Source of the DNA: Turbatrix aceti
Lineage: Eukaryota; Nematoda; Chromadorea; Rhabditida; Panagrolaimidae
DNA length: 64,000 nucleotides
Reading direction: 5' to 3'
Assembly: GCA_963969345.1 (NCBI GenBank)
Contig: OZ017768.1
Location: forward strand, 5,914,718 to 5,978,717
Position 1 is the first letter of the stretch. Each line of letters begins with the position of its first letter. The translations under genes were made by a program, and so were the position numbers. Below the pieces are notes generated by a model. It saw only the letters and a program-made list of their open reading frames with translations, searched no databases and was not told the DNA's origin. Below are positions 36,747-48,703 of the stretch, one piece after another.

Positions 36747-38968
36747 GTACGAAATTAAGTCGCGTATGACCATTGCGTCGGCCCAACCACCGCAGGCCCC
36801 CGGCGGCCTCGGTGCGTTGTCCAACCACCACAGCCACCATCACCATCACCACCACCTACACCTCCCACACCATCAGGGGGGCCATTCCTTCTTCCAGAGA
36901 CACCACTCCTGCGATGGAGTCGAGCCCGTGCCGTCGACGTCTTCGGCCACCGCTACCGGTCAGGCCAATGCCCCTACAGGAGGAGTGACCACTCCAACAA
37001 ATGGAAACAACCCAAATGAAAAAGTCGGGGATCTCAGAATACAGTTTTGGTAGGTTACCGTATTTTTTTTCAATTTTTTTTATTTTGTGGATTTTTAGGT
37101 ACTCAGTGGAGCACATTCTGTCGCTGAAAGAGTACCAACCGCTGTACCAAGCTCTGTTGTCATCGTTCCAGGGCAAGCCATACGAAGCGTCCCTGTGTTC
37201 CGTGCTTCAGTTTCTCAACGTGGAATTTAGCCAAATCGCGCGTCCTCTTATGAAAATCTTTCTGCAAAACGGAGCGTTCCCGCAATTTTTCCGGCTCGTC
37301 TGCGAAGAATACATGCGAAACACCGCCGGCGAGAGCAGCATCCTCTTCCGGAGCCAGAGCATGACCACCAAGGTGATGCACGAGATGATGAAGTTTGTCG
37401 GCAGCGATTATCTTGTCGAGACCCTCAAGCCGCTCATTGATCTCGTCTACGCCGAACGCAAGCGTTGCGAGGTCGACGGCGGCATGCTGCTTGCCGGGGA
37501 CAACCTGCGTGACAACACGCGCAACATCATGGTCTACGCTGAGCTGGCATTTGACCGGGTCTGCAAATCTGCTGACCGGTGTCCTCTGGTCCTCAGACAG
37601 ACCCTGGCAGCGTTGCGCGAAGTCGTGCAGAATCACTTTGGCAAGACTGACACCGCCCGGCTCGCTGTGTCTTCGTTTATCATCATGAGGTTCTTCGCGG
37701 CTGCTATTCCCAGCCCCACGCAGTACGGCCTGAAGAAAAAGTACCCCGAACCCGACGTGTTGCGAACGCTTGTGCTTATTTCCAAAATCCTCCAACGCCT
37801 CGCGAACTGTGTCGTTTCCCAGCAGCCTCTGACGACCAAGCAGCCCTGGCTCGACGAGGTCCTGCAGAGGTTCCTCGACGACAACCACCGCCAGGCGATG
37901 ATTGACTTCTTCGACGCGGTTTCTCTCCAGGAACCTTCGTCATCGGTCACGACCCCTGGCAGCGATGTCGAGCCCCGGAGGAAGACCAGCGATGTTCTCA
38001 AATCCGGCCAGCTGGTCAACCGGGCCGCGAAGAGGTCATTCAAGAATTTCCTGAACCAGCGCATGCTCATGGTCACGCTGACCGAAGACGAGCTATCGTG
38101 GCAGAAGATCAAGACTGGCGATTCCAATCGACCGCCGACGAGGGATGTTATCCAGCTCTGCGATATTACGTCCATCACTGCCGGCGATCACAGCAACCGG
38201 TACGTCTTCAAAGTCACGACGCCGGCCAGGGAAGTCTACTTCCAGGCGTTGTCGCTGTCTGACATGACTGATTGGTTCGTTTTTGACATTTTTCGAAAAT
38301 TTTAATTTTTTAATTTTTTTCAGGATGGTGACTTTAATCACGCACCAGCGCAGATGCCTATTCTTCCGCAACTGGACCCTGACGTCGAACAAGTCCACCG
38401 GCTTCGACAACGTCGACATCGAGAAGGAACTCGAGTCCCTCCACATGCTGCTCATCGAGAACTACGAGACGCTCCAGGACTGGAAAGCCAGACTCGATTG
38501 CCTCGACGACGTCGATCAGGTGCTTGCAGACGGGGCTGACAAGTTCCCGTACAACATCTGCAAGAAAGCTGTGAGTTTTGCCCCCAAAAAATTGTTTGAA
38601 CGTGTTTTATCAATCTTTTTTTTTTCAGTCGACGATCGAAGAACGAATTCAGCTGCGGAACGCTTTGGCATCGACGCTGGAAGGCGTCATCGATGCTATT
38701 CACCAAATCGAAGACCGCCACCGCATCACGCTTGCCATCCAAATGCAGGTTCGTAGTGTAAAAACTTTCGTTGTGGGACATGTCATTTTTTGTTTTAAAC
38801 GAAGTATAGTAACTTTTAAATTTCATTTTTTTTCAGAACATGCGAAACCTCAAAAACGATACATCAACAGTCAATGGTCTCACAGACAACGAAAACTACC
38901 TCCTCATCCACGGTCACGATAAACGACTCAAGACTGCCAATCTCATGATGTCGCACCTCAAAACGTGA
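36747..38968 (+). CDS. RasGAP, GAP1/RASA2-RASA3 type: RasGAP and PH domains, C-terminus
   Basis: Exons 36747-37049, 37099-38274, 38324-38570, 38629-38748 and 38837-38968 give 658 residues to the stop. The first exon has a His-rich tract (NHHSHHHHHHHLHLPHHQ). Then GDLRIQFWYSVEHILSLKEY begins the GAP module. The arginine finger is in SSILFRSQS (codon 37349-37351), and the conserved FxxxRFFxxAI core is FIIMRFFAAAIPSP. Both indicate an active GAP that turns Ras-GTP into Ras-GDP. A PH domain follows (RSFKNFLNQRMLMVTL to DMTDWMVTLIT). The zinc-binding BTK motif that follows PH in this family is largely lost (one Cys remains in THQRRCLF). The C-terminal helices match GAP1-family tails. The join to the C2 exons is unresolved: the acceptor at 36747 has phase 2 while the last upstream donor leaves phase 0. 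A weaker acceptor after ataccaag (exon from 36732) would restore phase, or an exon is missing. Confidence 0.88.
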
Positions 38969-40229
38969 TCGTGATCGCTCCCGGTGCAAGCACATCTCTC
39001 CCACGGCACGTCTCGTGTCCATTCCATCACAAGAGTAGATGATTTTGCTATTCTTTCGACACCGATACCGTATCCCACCAGCTACCTATCTCAAAACAGA
39101 AGAAAAAGAAAACAGATTATGTATTCCGCGACGTGTCACGTTATCCCTCTTCTTGCCAGAATGCGACCAATTGTATGTATCATATTGTTGTTGTTATTTT
39201 TTACACAGATGAACACAAAGAACACATAAAAGATTTATACGTGCCAATTTTGATGGGCTGGGAAAAGCGGGATGGAATCGGATATGATTGGTGGGAAAAA
39301 TTTGTGTAGGATGATAGCGGGGGATGTTGTTACCTTTAAAATTACGGGCGACCACCTGGCTGGCACCTTTGATTATTGAAGTCATCTGTTGGCTTTTTGC
39401 AAAGTGGTTTTACGTGTTTCAAACTTCCGGTCTAATCCAGGTGGCAGTTTAACATTATTTTTTCAGTTTTTTTTGAGAAAGCGAGAAAGGACAAAAACAG
39501 GTGAAATCAGAATTTGATACTGTAACTCAACACCGGAAATAAAAAACGTTATCAAAAAGCATTTAGCCTTTAAATAGAATCAAGCAATCAGGTTAGCACT
39601 TCCGGAAATGGGCCATCTGCCGCTCTTTGCTCGGTGTTATCCTGCAAAAAAATAAGTTAATGCGGTAAAAAAAATAAAAAGCATCCTAGAAATGAAATTT
39701 TATAGTTTCTGGAAATGGGGGGTGGATTTTAAGTTAAAACTTTTTGCGAGAGAAAATATTTATTAATTTGACGGCAAAAAACGTTTTTTGACGCCTCCGA
39801 TTACTGGGGTCATCTGTTTAGCTATGTGCACAAAAAAATTTTTTTGCTGCCTTCTCACCTGAAAACTGTGTGAACGAGCTCGCGATTCCACGAAGAATCC
39901 AAACGTCGTGAATAAAATTTATTAGGCAGTTGTTAACATACGGTAACACACACAATGAACGCGACATTACTTTAATAATAGACAAAAAAATTATACTGAA
40001 GCCTCATTTTTTATACTTTTTTTTTACAATTTTCAGTTGAATTTCAATTTTCAGTGGGGGCGATTACACGATTACACAGGTGAACGGTATACATAGTAGT
40101 CGGGATCGTTGAATGGTTGGTATGCGGACGAAAAGCTCAGAAGACGCACGTAATCGCACGCAGAGAGAAGTGAAGCCAAGCCGTGAGGCCCGATGTGGTA
40201 GAAGCCAAAGATCCGCCATTCGAGACAGA
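38969..40229. other. Convergent intergenic region (3' UTRs)
   Basis: Between the stops of RasGAP (+) and the small heat shock gene (-). An AATAAA at 39538-39543 could serve RasGAP, and TTTATT at 39918-39923 could serve the heat shock gene. No gene is seen. Confidence 0.5.
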
Positions 40230-41821
40230 TCACTCAAAGCTCTTGGTCAGGATGCGGACGTTGCGCTCGGCGGTGCGCGATGAAGAAGACGAAGTCGTCG
40301 GGCCCTGGACGTTGACAGGCACGTTCACGGTGGTGCCATTGCCGCTGCGGGGGCTCTCAACGCGGTAGTCTCGGTCGGAGCGCCAGCCGGAGCTGGACTC
40401 GGGGCGGCCGAGAGCAGAGGTGGAGCGGTGGAAGCCGTTCCGCGACTCTGAACGATACTCCTCGCGACGACGCTCCTCACGGAAGCCGTTGGAATCGGCG
40501 ACGCGAGAGTTGAGTTCGTTGCGGCGATAATCGCTGCCGAGAGGTGGGGCCGGGGCCGAGACTGGAGGCGGCGGGGGCGGGGGCGGGGCCGGCGAGCTGG
40601 AGTAGCCATTCTTGAAGCCGGAGTCGTACCCGCCGTAGCGGTCCTGGGCTGTTGAGTAGTTGCTCTGACGGCTCTCGTTGCGGAACGCAGAGGAGTGGTA
40701 GCCTGAAACGCACAAAATTGAGATTCTTGTATCCAATTGTTTGCACCAGGTACAAAGCATGTTGTGCACCAAAATTTTTTTCCTGTTCATTCGTCTCTGT
40801 CAACAACAGCTTTTTTACTGACGAGCATGGATGCGACGTCAAATAATATTTGTTTGGTTTTATGATGCGCTTGTGATTTTTTACAAGTGCTCCCTCCCTC
40901 CCTCCATAAATGGTTATGTGGCCCGGAGAAATTTGTTCTCACCCATCAAAAAAGAATAACTTCCAAAAAAAATTTAAGCAAAAATAATTTTTTGCCTTTT
41001 CAGAAAATCAACTCACCGGTATCACCGTTTCTGGCAGACGACGCAGCGCGGGCAGCTTCTTCACGGGGCGAGTACGAGCTGGACCTGCTCTGAGCGCGCC
41101 GCGAAGGGCCCTCGATCGGAATGAGTCGCTCGGAGTTTTCAATAGCCGGGGCCCGTTTAACCGCCTCCACAGTCAGGCGCCCAGTGCCATCAATACGAGA
41201 CGTGATGTCCTCGGGGGTAACATCAGCCGGCAACTGATACTTCCGGATGAAGTACATCTTCGTAAAATTGTCCTGATCGCGGACGTCTTCATGGCGGCCC
41301 TCGATGACGACCGTGTCATCGAGAGTCTTCACCTGTAGTTCCTCCGGCTTGAATTGATACGCGTCAATATCGACAGCAAACTTGTTGCGGTCGTTGACGA
41401 TGTTAGCCTTGACATCGATGCCCTCCTTGAAGATAGGCTCCGCCCATCGGGGGTAGAGATCGCGCCAGAAAGGGTCGGTGCGCCAGTTGCGGTCGATGCG
41501 ATCGAGCTGGTCGGAAAACTGTAAAGCAAGGGGTTGACGGGATTCAAAGGGGTCATCGCTCCGGAGCTGGAGCTGTCCAGCTCCAGGTGGGGGTGGGGGT
41601 AAGAGTCGGTTGCCCCCGACCTCCTCCAGCTCCCCCGTGGAGCCGAAAAAGCCATCGTCGGGGCCGTAGCGGGGCAAGAGGATGGGCGGGGGGCCGTAGG
41701 GGTCGTCGTAGGCGAAGAAGTACCCCCCAGAAGGGTTGTAGATTTCCTCGACGATTTTTTCGTCAAAGTTCTCGTGGAGCTCGAAGGTGGATTGGGAGCG
41801 TCGGGGAAAGGAGGCAGCCAT
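40230..41821 (-). CDS. Small heat shock protein (HSP20/alpha-crystallin), proximal isoform
   Basis: Two exons, 41821-41017 and 40702-40230 (gtgagt donor, tttcag acceptor), give 425 residues, about twice the usual length. Residues about 137-222 form the alpha-crystallin domain: EGIDVKANIVNDRNKFAVDI, then FKPEELQVKTLDDTVVIEGR, then GTGRLTVEAVKR, with the conserved G-x-L turn. The IxI/V-type motif is IPI at 234-236, which docks in the domain groove during oligomer assembly. The N-terminal 101 residues are proline- and aromatic-rich with no match known to me. After the IPI motif a long Ser/Arg/Pro-rich tail of about 190 residues has a run of eight prolines. Family role: ATP-independent holdase chaperones of the cytosol or nucleus. 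An internal acceptor (gctttacag, exon from 41518) splits off the N-terminal region, allowing alternative first exons to supply it. Confidence 0.92.
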
Positions 41822-42731
41822 GGCGTCGGGAGTCGAGAGTCAGGGGTTCAGGCAGTAGTAGGATGAATGAGGGGCACAAAGGGTGTCTTGACACACTTTT
41901 GTACTCCTGAAGGGATGCAAGGCTGCTCACTGGAGACGCAGGGAGGAGACTGACAGGGAGACCAGGCTAGGACTGATTCCGAGAGCCCGGAAAGGAAGGG
42001 CAAACAATGCAAAACGCGCGTGTACAGGCGAGGTGAGAGTCAGAGTGATGGTTCGTTCACCTTCACCTTCCTTCACTCACCGCGGTTTGGAAGGGGAATT
42101 GATCCGGCGCACAACCGTGTATGTATGTATGACAGGAAGAGAAATCCCATGGAAGGGGCCCGGGCCCGTACGGAGCCCAGGACACGCGAAGACGCATGAG
42201 AGACGGGGAAGGGAAACAACAACAAGCGAAGCATACATATTTATTTGCGTACAATGAACACTCTCCGACGCTCCGATCAAAGAAATACACTGCGTACGTA
42301 CGTACAACTCCAAAACAGATATATTTCTGTATACATTTTTTATGTACACCGTTTTTTTTGTCGTCTGGCACCCGTGTAAAAGTGCATCGGAGCATCACCA
42401 AGAAAAAAATAAATATCAGCAGTTTTTTTCTTCGTCTGACGCGAGTGTTCACCGAAGAAAAGTCAAATTAGACAGACAAAATTGAACTCAATGAAAACGA
42501 AGGATGGGGCAACCGACTCATTTTTTGAGAACGCCAATTTTTTGACACATTCAGGTGAACGTAATTTTTTTTTGAGCAATAAATAATTTTTTTTCTAACA
42601 TAAGAATAAAAAGTACGATTTAAAAAGAAACGTCATTCGTCATTTTTTAGTCAAAATTGAATCGTTGTGAAAAATATGGCGTTCTATTGTCTTTTTTAGG
42701 GAAGAAAGAAGAAAATCAGAGCTTGACTCAC

Positions 42732-42929
42732 CCTCGGCATGATAGCGTCCATTCGAGGCCAGTCAGAAGGCCACTCGTTCCACGAGCGATCGTTGTCGCG
42801 CCAGAACTGAAAAAGAAGGATGAGAACGACCGTAAAAACCGTAAAAATCGTGGAAATTCTGTTTTTTTGTACTTTTCAACCCAACAAGCTTACAGGGTAA
42901 TTGAAGCGGGGTCGATCTTCGTGAGACAT
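42732..42929 (-). CDS. Alternative N-terminal exons (isoform B) of the small heat shock gene
   Basis: Two short coding exons, 42929-42894 (MSHEDRPRFNYP) and 42806-42732 (FWRDNDRSWNEWPSDWPRMD and five more residues), each have proper donors (gtaagc, gtgagt) and a tttcag acceptor. Both end in phase 0, matching the internal acceptor at 41518 where the core exon begins FSDQLDRIDRNW. The Trp/Pro/Arg-rich sequence is of the type seen in the N-terminal regions of small heat shock proteins (WDPF-like motif). The joined product would be about 361 residues. The ATG context suggests a separate promoter just upstream. No transcript evidence is available. Confidence 0.65.
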
Positions 42930-44384
42930 TGAAAGATCGCTCCAAAGATTTAATGTTCGGAGGAAAAAGAAATGAGCGCTGTTTCCGTAGGACAAAAAAC
43001 GTGAGAAATGAGATGAGCGCCGAACAAGCTGGACAGGCAATGGCTCCGAAGAAGAGAGACGGATGAAGCTCACAGATCCGACAGCAAACCGTTACAACAA
43101 CAGCTAACACCGCCCTGCTTCAAATTGTAATACAGCGTGATGGATGACACCCCAAATTTCCGGGCCACACGTTGTTAAAAATAAAAAATAAAAAAACAAC
43201 GGACAGCGTTAGATCGCTCAATTTTGCAATGGAAATCAGAAGCCAGCCTCTCACTCCCGATGATGGCCGACCGGACGGGCGGGCCTCCTCGTGCTCGGTG
43301 CGTTAAAAATATTTATACATAGTTGTCAGGAAAAAAAACGGAGGGTGTTAATCCGTCCACGTGCTCCAGGGTTTTTGGTGATTTTTGCGGAAAAAAATCA
43401 CCAAGATCGCATCCACCCTCAAAAAAAATTGTTGAACTACCAGAAACAAAATCGTTGGTTTGAAAAGTTTTAAAACACGTGATCGGTCACTTTTGTCCTC
43501 TTTTCACCGGCACTTGTCACGGAAGAGTGACGCGAAAAATGCAAATGTCCTTATGGAACCGAACTCTTCCTCGGTCTCTCTTTGCATTATGCCACCCCGT
43601 AAAATGTCGACTTCCAGAAATTCGGTAGCGCTGAGCACTGACAGACGTCCATTGATTCACTCAATTGATTGATCCCCGGGGAGAGGGGGGATAATTGGAC
43701 TACGGACAAAGTGAAGGCGATGCGCCGCATAATTGCAGGTGCCCATCGAGGCAGGTTTCAAAACAACTTTTTTGGATGATTTTGCAAAATTCAGTGCGTG
43801 CGCAAAAAAGTATGAGAATATCGATCAAAGGTCAATTTTCGTTGATTTTGCAGGGAAATCGTTATTATAAAAAAATTAGGGGGTGCCTAACCGGAAGCAA
43901 AGGCATGCGCGCTAAACCTGCGCAGACACAAATTATCCAATAAAAATTGAAAAAAAATGATTTTGAAAAAAAGAAGATGTCAAGCGATAAGATTATCGCC
44001 GCGCAGACAGGTAGGTGTCGGCGGTGGTGAGGTGACGCGCCCACCACCCAACCAGGATTGCGCGTCGCCTGAGGGAAAGAAAGAACGGAGGATGAATTTT
44101 CTGCTTCTCGAGTTAATCCGCTTCCGATTTTTGAGCACGCTTACAACGCGTGAATCCAACCAAACGTGCATGAGTGAAGGTAGGGTGCGCGGAGGTGATG
44201 GGTGTTCGTTCGGGTGCGCAACCCGCAACCTAATATTATAATCTTACACCCCAAAAAAAACCTGCAGTCCAGTTTTTCCGTGTTTAGACAGTCTTTTTTT
44301 ATGCATAGACTAGAATCTCTTTGTGCCCAAAAATAACTTCTTTTTTTTTCTTTTTTAAGTGCAGGAGCAACAAAAAAAACTTAC

Positions 44385-44522
44385 GCGATCGATCATGTCA
44401 CGCGGCGAAGGCCAGTCCCGCGGCCAGTCTTCCCAGCGACGGGAAAGGCGATCATCCCAGAATGACGAGCGGTTGCGGAGACCCCAATCGTCGTCACGGA
44501 AGCGAGAGGATACAAGAGCCAT
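44385..44522 (-). CDS. Alternative first coding exon (isoform C) of the small heat shock gene
   Basis: ATG at 44522 opens 46 codons ending at a gtaagt donor after 44385. The sequence includes MALVSSRFRDDDWGLRNRSS and FWDDRLSRRWEDWPRDWP. The latter strongly resembles the WDPF-type N-terminal motif of animal small heat shock proteins. It ends in phase 0, so it can join either the exon at 42806-42732 or the core at 41518. The direct join to the core gives about 370 residues. A TATA-like ccatatttag lies roughly 90 bases upstream of the ATG on this strand. This is the most distal of the three N-termini. Confidence 0.65.
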
Positions 44523-47500
44523 TTTGAGAAGTTGTGTGTTGTGTTGGGTGAAGAAAAGTCACTGAAACGGTTTTTTTAAAGCAAAGTCAGGGGCTAAATA
44601 TGGAAGTGAACACGGAAAAACGCGAGTTGAGGCATTTTACAATTTTCCAAAATCTTGAAGGAAGCGGAAAAAAGGGTCAGGAGTTAAAAACACGACACTT
44701 TTAATTATTCAAAGAATGCGAATTCATTAACAGTCAATTAGAGCCCCCATCAGCCCTTCCCGATTTTTGAGAAAAAAAAAGAATAAAAAATCATCAACCG
44801 CAACAAAAATTTTGAAACACCCATTAATGGTACTTTAACCTCTAATTTCCCCTGTCACCCAGCAGGTAAATTTTCCAGAAGGATTCTGCCGAACAATTTT
44901 TTTTGTGCAGCAGATTTCAGCAAAACACCTGTCGTGTTTACAGTCCCTCACTTCAAAAAAACACAAACACGAGTGATGGCCTCCATAAAAAAAGAGACCC
45001 ATCTGAGGGATGCATGTAACCTGTACCTGTGCAGGCCTCTGACCCCTCGCAACCGCCATCAACCCGGCCCCACCCAACCCGATGCATGCATGCAGCAGCG
45101 CAAACGACGACGACAACTCGAAGCACAGCGCTTCACGTCAGTCAACAACTCTTTCGCCTGCTTATAAATAAATCAGTGTCGAAAAAGGCGGATCCCGGGT
45201 TGGGGTAGGGGGTGTACTCACCTAACCTCTGCCAACCAACGTCAAACGACGAACGAACGAACAAACCACGAACCACCTTTCCAAGCCGAGCCGGTAGAAC
45301 GCTCATGTCAGCCTTCGCCTGCGGGAGTGGGGCGCTGTGCAAAAAAAAATGTCATGCACAAAAAAAGATTGGTTGAAGGAAACCTTTCAATTTTCAGTGA
45401 TAGGACGTCTGTCTGAAAGGCGTCGACCACAACCCAGTAACACGCTCCTGGCGATGACTAATGCTCTCCGATCTCACGTCATTTACAAAACCACCAAGTT
45501 TTCGTTTTGAACGCAACAACAGAGCCTAGATACGCGTTTTTAACTGGTTTCTGGGTTGTTCTCGGTCGGGAACGTTGATTACTTTTCTGCGGTTGGCTGT
45601 GGTATGAGATGAGTCATCGGGGCATCAGAAGAATGTGCATATCGATGGTGACGGGATTTTTAATTAAAAAATCGCAGCATGAAAAAAGATAAATATTTGT
45701 GGCCTATTTGGGCATCAAAAACAACTTCAAAACTTTCACGTCATACTTTTTTTGTTACAAACAAGATTTCCTTGAACAAGGATTCCAAAAACAGCTTCGC
45801 TGAAAGAACACAAAGCCTTTTCAATCGGTCAAACAGACAAATATTTTTTTTGTAGCACAAAAAAATCCGACAACAAGGAGGATGAAAAAAATGTTCAAAC
45901 GCATGTCTGCGCAACTCTGACGCAAGACACGTGGATTAGGTGCCCCTCGGAGTTGCAGGACGACTATTATGACTCACTAACACTACCCGATAAGTATCTG
46001 GTTTCTTTCTTTGCCTACTTTTCACTTTTCACCTCTTCTGACTCCTTCAACCGGCTGTTCCATTATCCGGGCTCCGTGACCGAACTTGTACAGAATTCCA
46101 GTGGCGTTGTTGTCATGAATCTGGTGTACAAAAAAATTGTTGCAAAAAAAAGAACACTTCTGAAGCACCTTTTTTCCTTTCGACTTCCGTTGAGTGTTTT
46201 TTCGAGATCAAAGAAAAATGCATACGTTGGTCAATAAAAAAAGGATCATAGATCTGGTGAACGAACCTTTTTGCAAACACATCTGAGCGATGCAAAAACA
46301 ACAGAAGCTCTTCCGACACGCGGTTCTTGCATATTTTTGCATCTAAATTAATTATGTATGCAACTTTGACTTTCAAGTTGATTTGATCCTTTTGCAGACG
46401 TCAAAACCGTCAAAACAGTGACTCACGCCTTTCCAGAGTTTTCCCGAAATTTCCGGACTCGACTTCGGGACGCAACGAACATTCTTTGATCTCCGGCGTT
46501 CTGTAAACACGTCCACACGTGATTCACGGAAATTCAGGCCCACTTTGCATTTGATTAAAACGGATAAAATCGCTGTTTTCGCCGGGGGTGGCTTCGGGTA
46601 AAAATGCGAGGAAGAGTGCAAAAATGTGCGGTATTTCGTCGCGGAGGATGAAAAGGTCAGAAAGTGACAGATAGTGTTGATAGGACTGATAACAGAGGAA
46701 TGATGAATAGTTAATGGCGTCAAAAATGATAAAAATGATTGAAATTTTGCAAAATTGCATTTTGATCTTTAGACACAAACATGTTTTTTACACACGAGTT
46801 TCTATTTTTTGAAAATTTTAATTGTTTATTTCGACCATGTTCATTATTTTCAAACAGCGATAAAAAAATCACTACCGTTCGAGAGCACAGATTATCCGGC
46901 TCAGACGTCCATGTGACCCCCCCCCCCTTTCACCTGTACACCAGTCAGGTGACCCTGCTCGCGATGTCATTGTTTTGAACACTGTAAGCAAAAAAACAAG
47001 GCTTTTGACGTCAAAAATTTTTTCTGAGCGATGTGCAAAGTTTTGACATTATTCGAATCCGCGCGGTGCACCTGAAAAAAGGAGACATTTTTATTTGCGC
47101 TTTTGATTAATGCACTTCGTCTGCCTCTCCTGCCACGCTTTCTTTCAGAAAAAATAACGTGCACTTTTTACCGGAATATTCGTGAAAAAAATTGGATTTC
47201 ATAAAAAATTTTAATTTGAATTTTATTTAAAAAAAAAGTTGCCTACAACAAATATTTATACCCTGGTACCGGGCACCACGGAACACGGGATTATCCAGGT
47301 GTACCGTCACAGAGCATATCCGTTGACCTGTTATGGAACTTTATTGCATGACAACTTTTTTTCACCGGGTAATATAAAATTGTTTACTGCACTCTCAAAA
47401 GAAAAAATATTTGTGTACCCCAAAAATGTGATTTTTTTTCCAAATCTCAACCACAAACACTCATTTGCGTACCCTCGCCCACTTGACCAGGTGTAGGTGT

Positions 47501-48703
47501 GTTTTGCGATTAATCGTTCCCACCGCAACCTCCCAACCTTTGCCGGTACCTGTGGATAGATAGGTACTTCTATTCAGCTTTAGGCTGACAGGGCGTGCAA
47601 CAGAAACTGTGCAGCATGAATCAGTTCGCCCCCTCCAGCTCTCGAGAGAGCCTGGAGGTCGTGAAGTCGGGAAGTCATTCCCCTTCCTTCCTTTTGAGGC
47701 CTCCTGACACAGAACAAAGCAAACAACGTGAACGCGTAAAAGTATAATTCAATTTTATTTCATTTCTTTCTCGCTTACATAAAAACGAAAAACTTTGTTT
47801 TGTTGTTTGCACACAATCTGAAATTGAAAATTGAAATTGCGCCTAAATGGCAAAACATCCAGGTAAACTGGGATTGGCCGTGTCCAAACAGGTATTGCTC
47901 TCGCTCGGCGCAGAGTAACATCGCTCGTGGCGTAAGATCACTTGAGAATGATCCGTTCTGCAAGCAAGACTCGGGATATTGAGGTACTTGAGTGTACGAT
48001 GAATCACCCCAACTTGCAAACATGCGCATTCAGGAAGTGCAAAAGTTTCTGGAGCAAAAAAACTGAACTTCAGCCATTGAACGAAAAAATAAATTCAAAA
48101 AATTCGTTGCAAGAGTCAAAAATCAGTCAATCACTGTAAAATTGAACTTTCGCTGCAAGACCCGGATCACTTTACATCTACCCTGCAAACTTGCAACGCA
48201 AAATTTTTTCGCAGACTTGCAGTAATCGTAAAGTCGTTGGTTGTCCTGTTGCGTGACGCCACGTATCTATCACAAAAGCGAGCACTTTTACGGTGCTACC
48301 TGACCAAATCCTGTCCATTGTTCTTCCAGACGGTGAAAAGAACCTCACCTGCCCGGGCGGGTGGTCGTTCAATCAGCGTATCGGCTTCTGCGTTCGTTCC
48401 ACGTTCTTGTTTTCAAAAGATGCAGAGACTCCAGGAGCAGCGTGTAAATGGAAGTCAGCTCGGAACAAAACGAAAGAACGCCGCTGGCCAGCCCGTCAGC
48501 CAGCCAGCCTTTGTGGGGTCATTGTATTGCTCCCACGCCCCATTGCCCCCCTCCGGTGTCCATTCACGCCGATGTTTGTTTGCCAAGAGCTTCCAGGGAG
48601 GTCCCGTGTCGTCTGTTCGGTCGGCAGTCTCTATTGTGTCCCGCGTGACTGACCAGACCTCCCTGACCTCCCTGACCCCTCTAGCCTCACTTCCTGACCT
48701 CCA
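44523..48703. other. Gene-poor intergenic interval
   Basis: It is upstream of both the distal heat shock exon (-) and the cysteine-rich gene (+), so it should hold both promoters. No convincing coding sequence was found. Frames at 45953-46237 (+) and 46373-46723 (-) are short, begin at non-ATG codons or lack splice context. GAAC/GACG repeats occur near 45240. Confidence 0.5.

Noticed and set aside
37160..37888. Long antisense frame (242 codons) under the RasGAP exon
   Set aside because: The sense strand carries clear RasGAP motifs and intact splice sites; the antisense frame is a by-product of GC-biased codons.
45953..46237. Plus-strand frame with partly protein-like start (DDYYDSLTLPDKYLVSFFAY)
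   Set aside because: No ATG, no clear acceptor, and it degrades into poly-Lys; not enough to call an exon.
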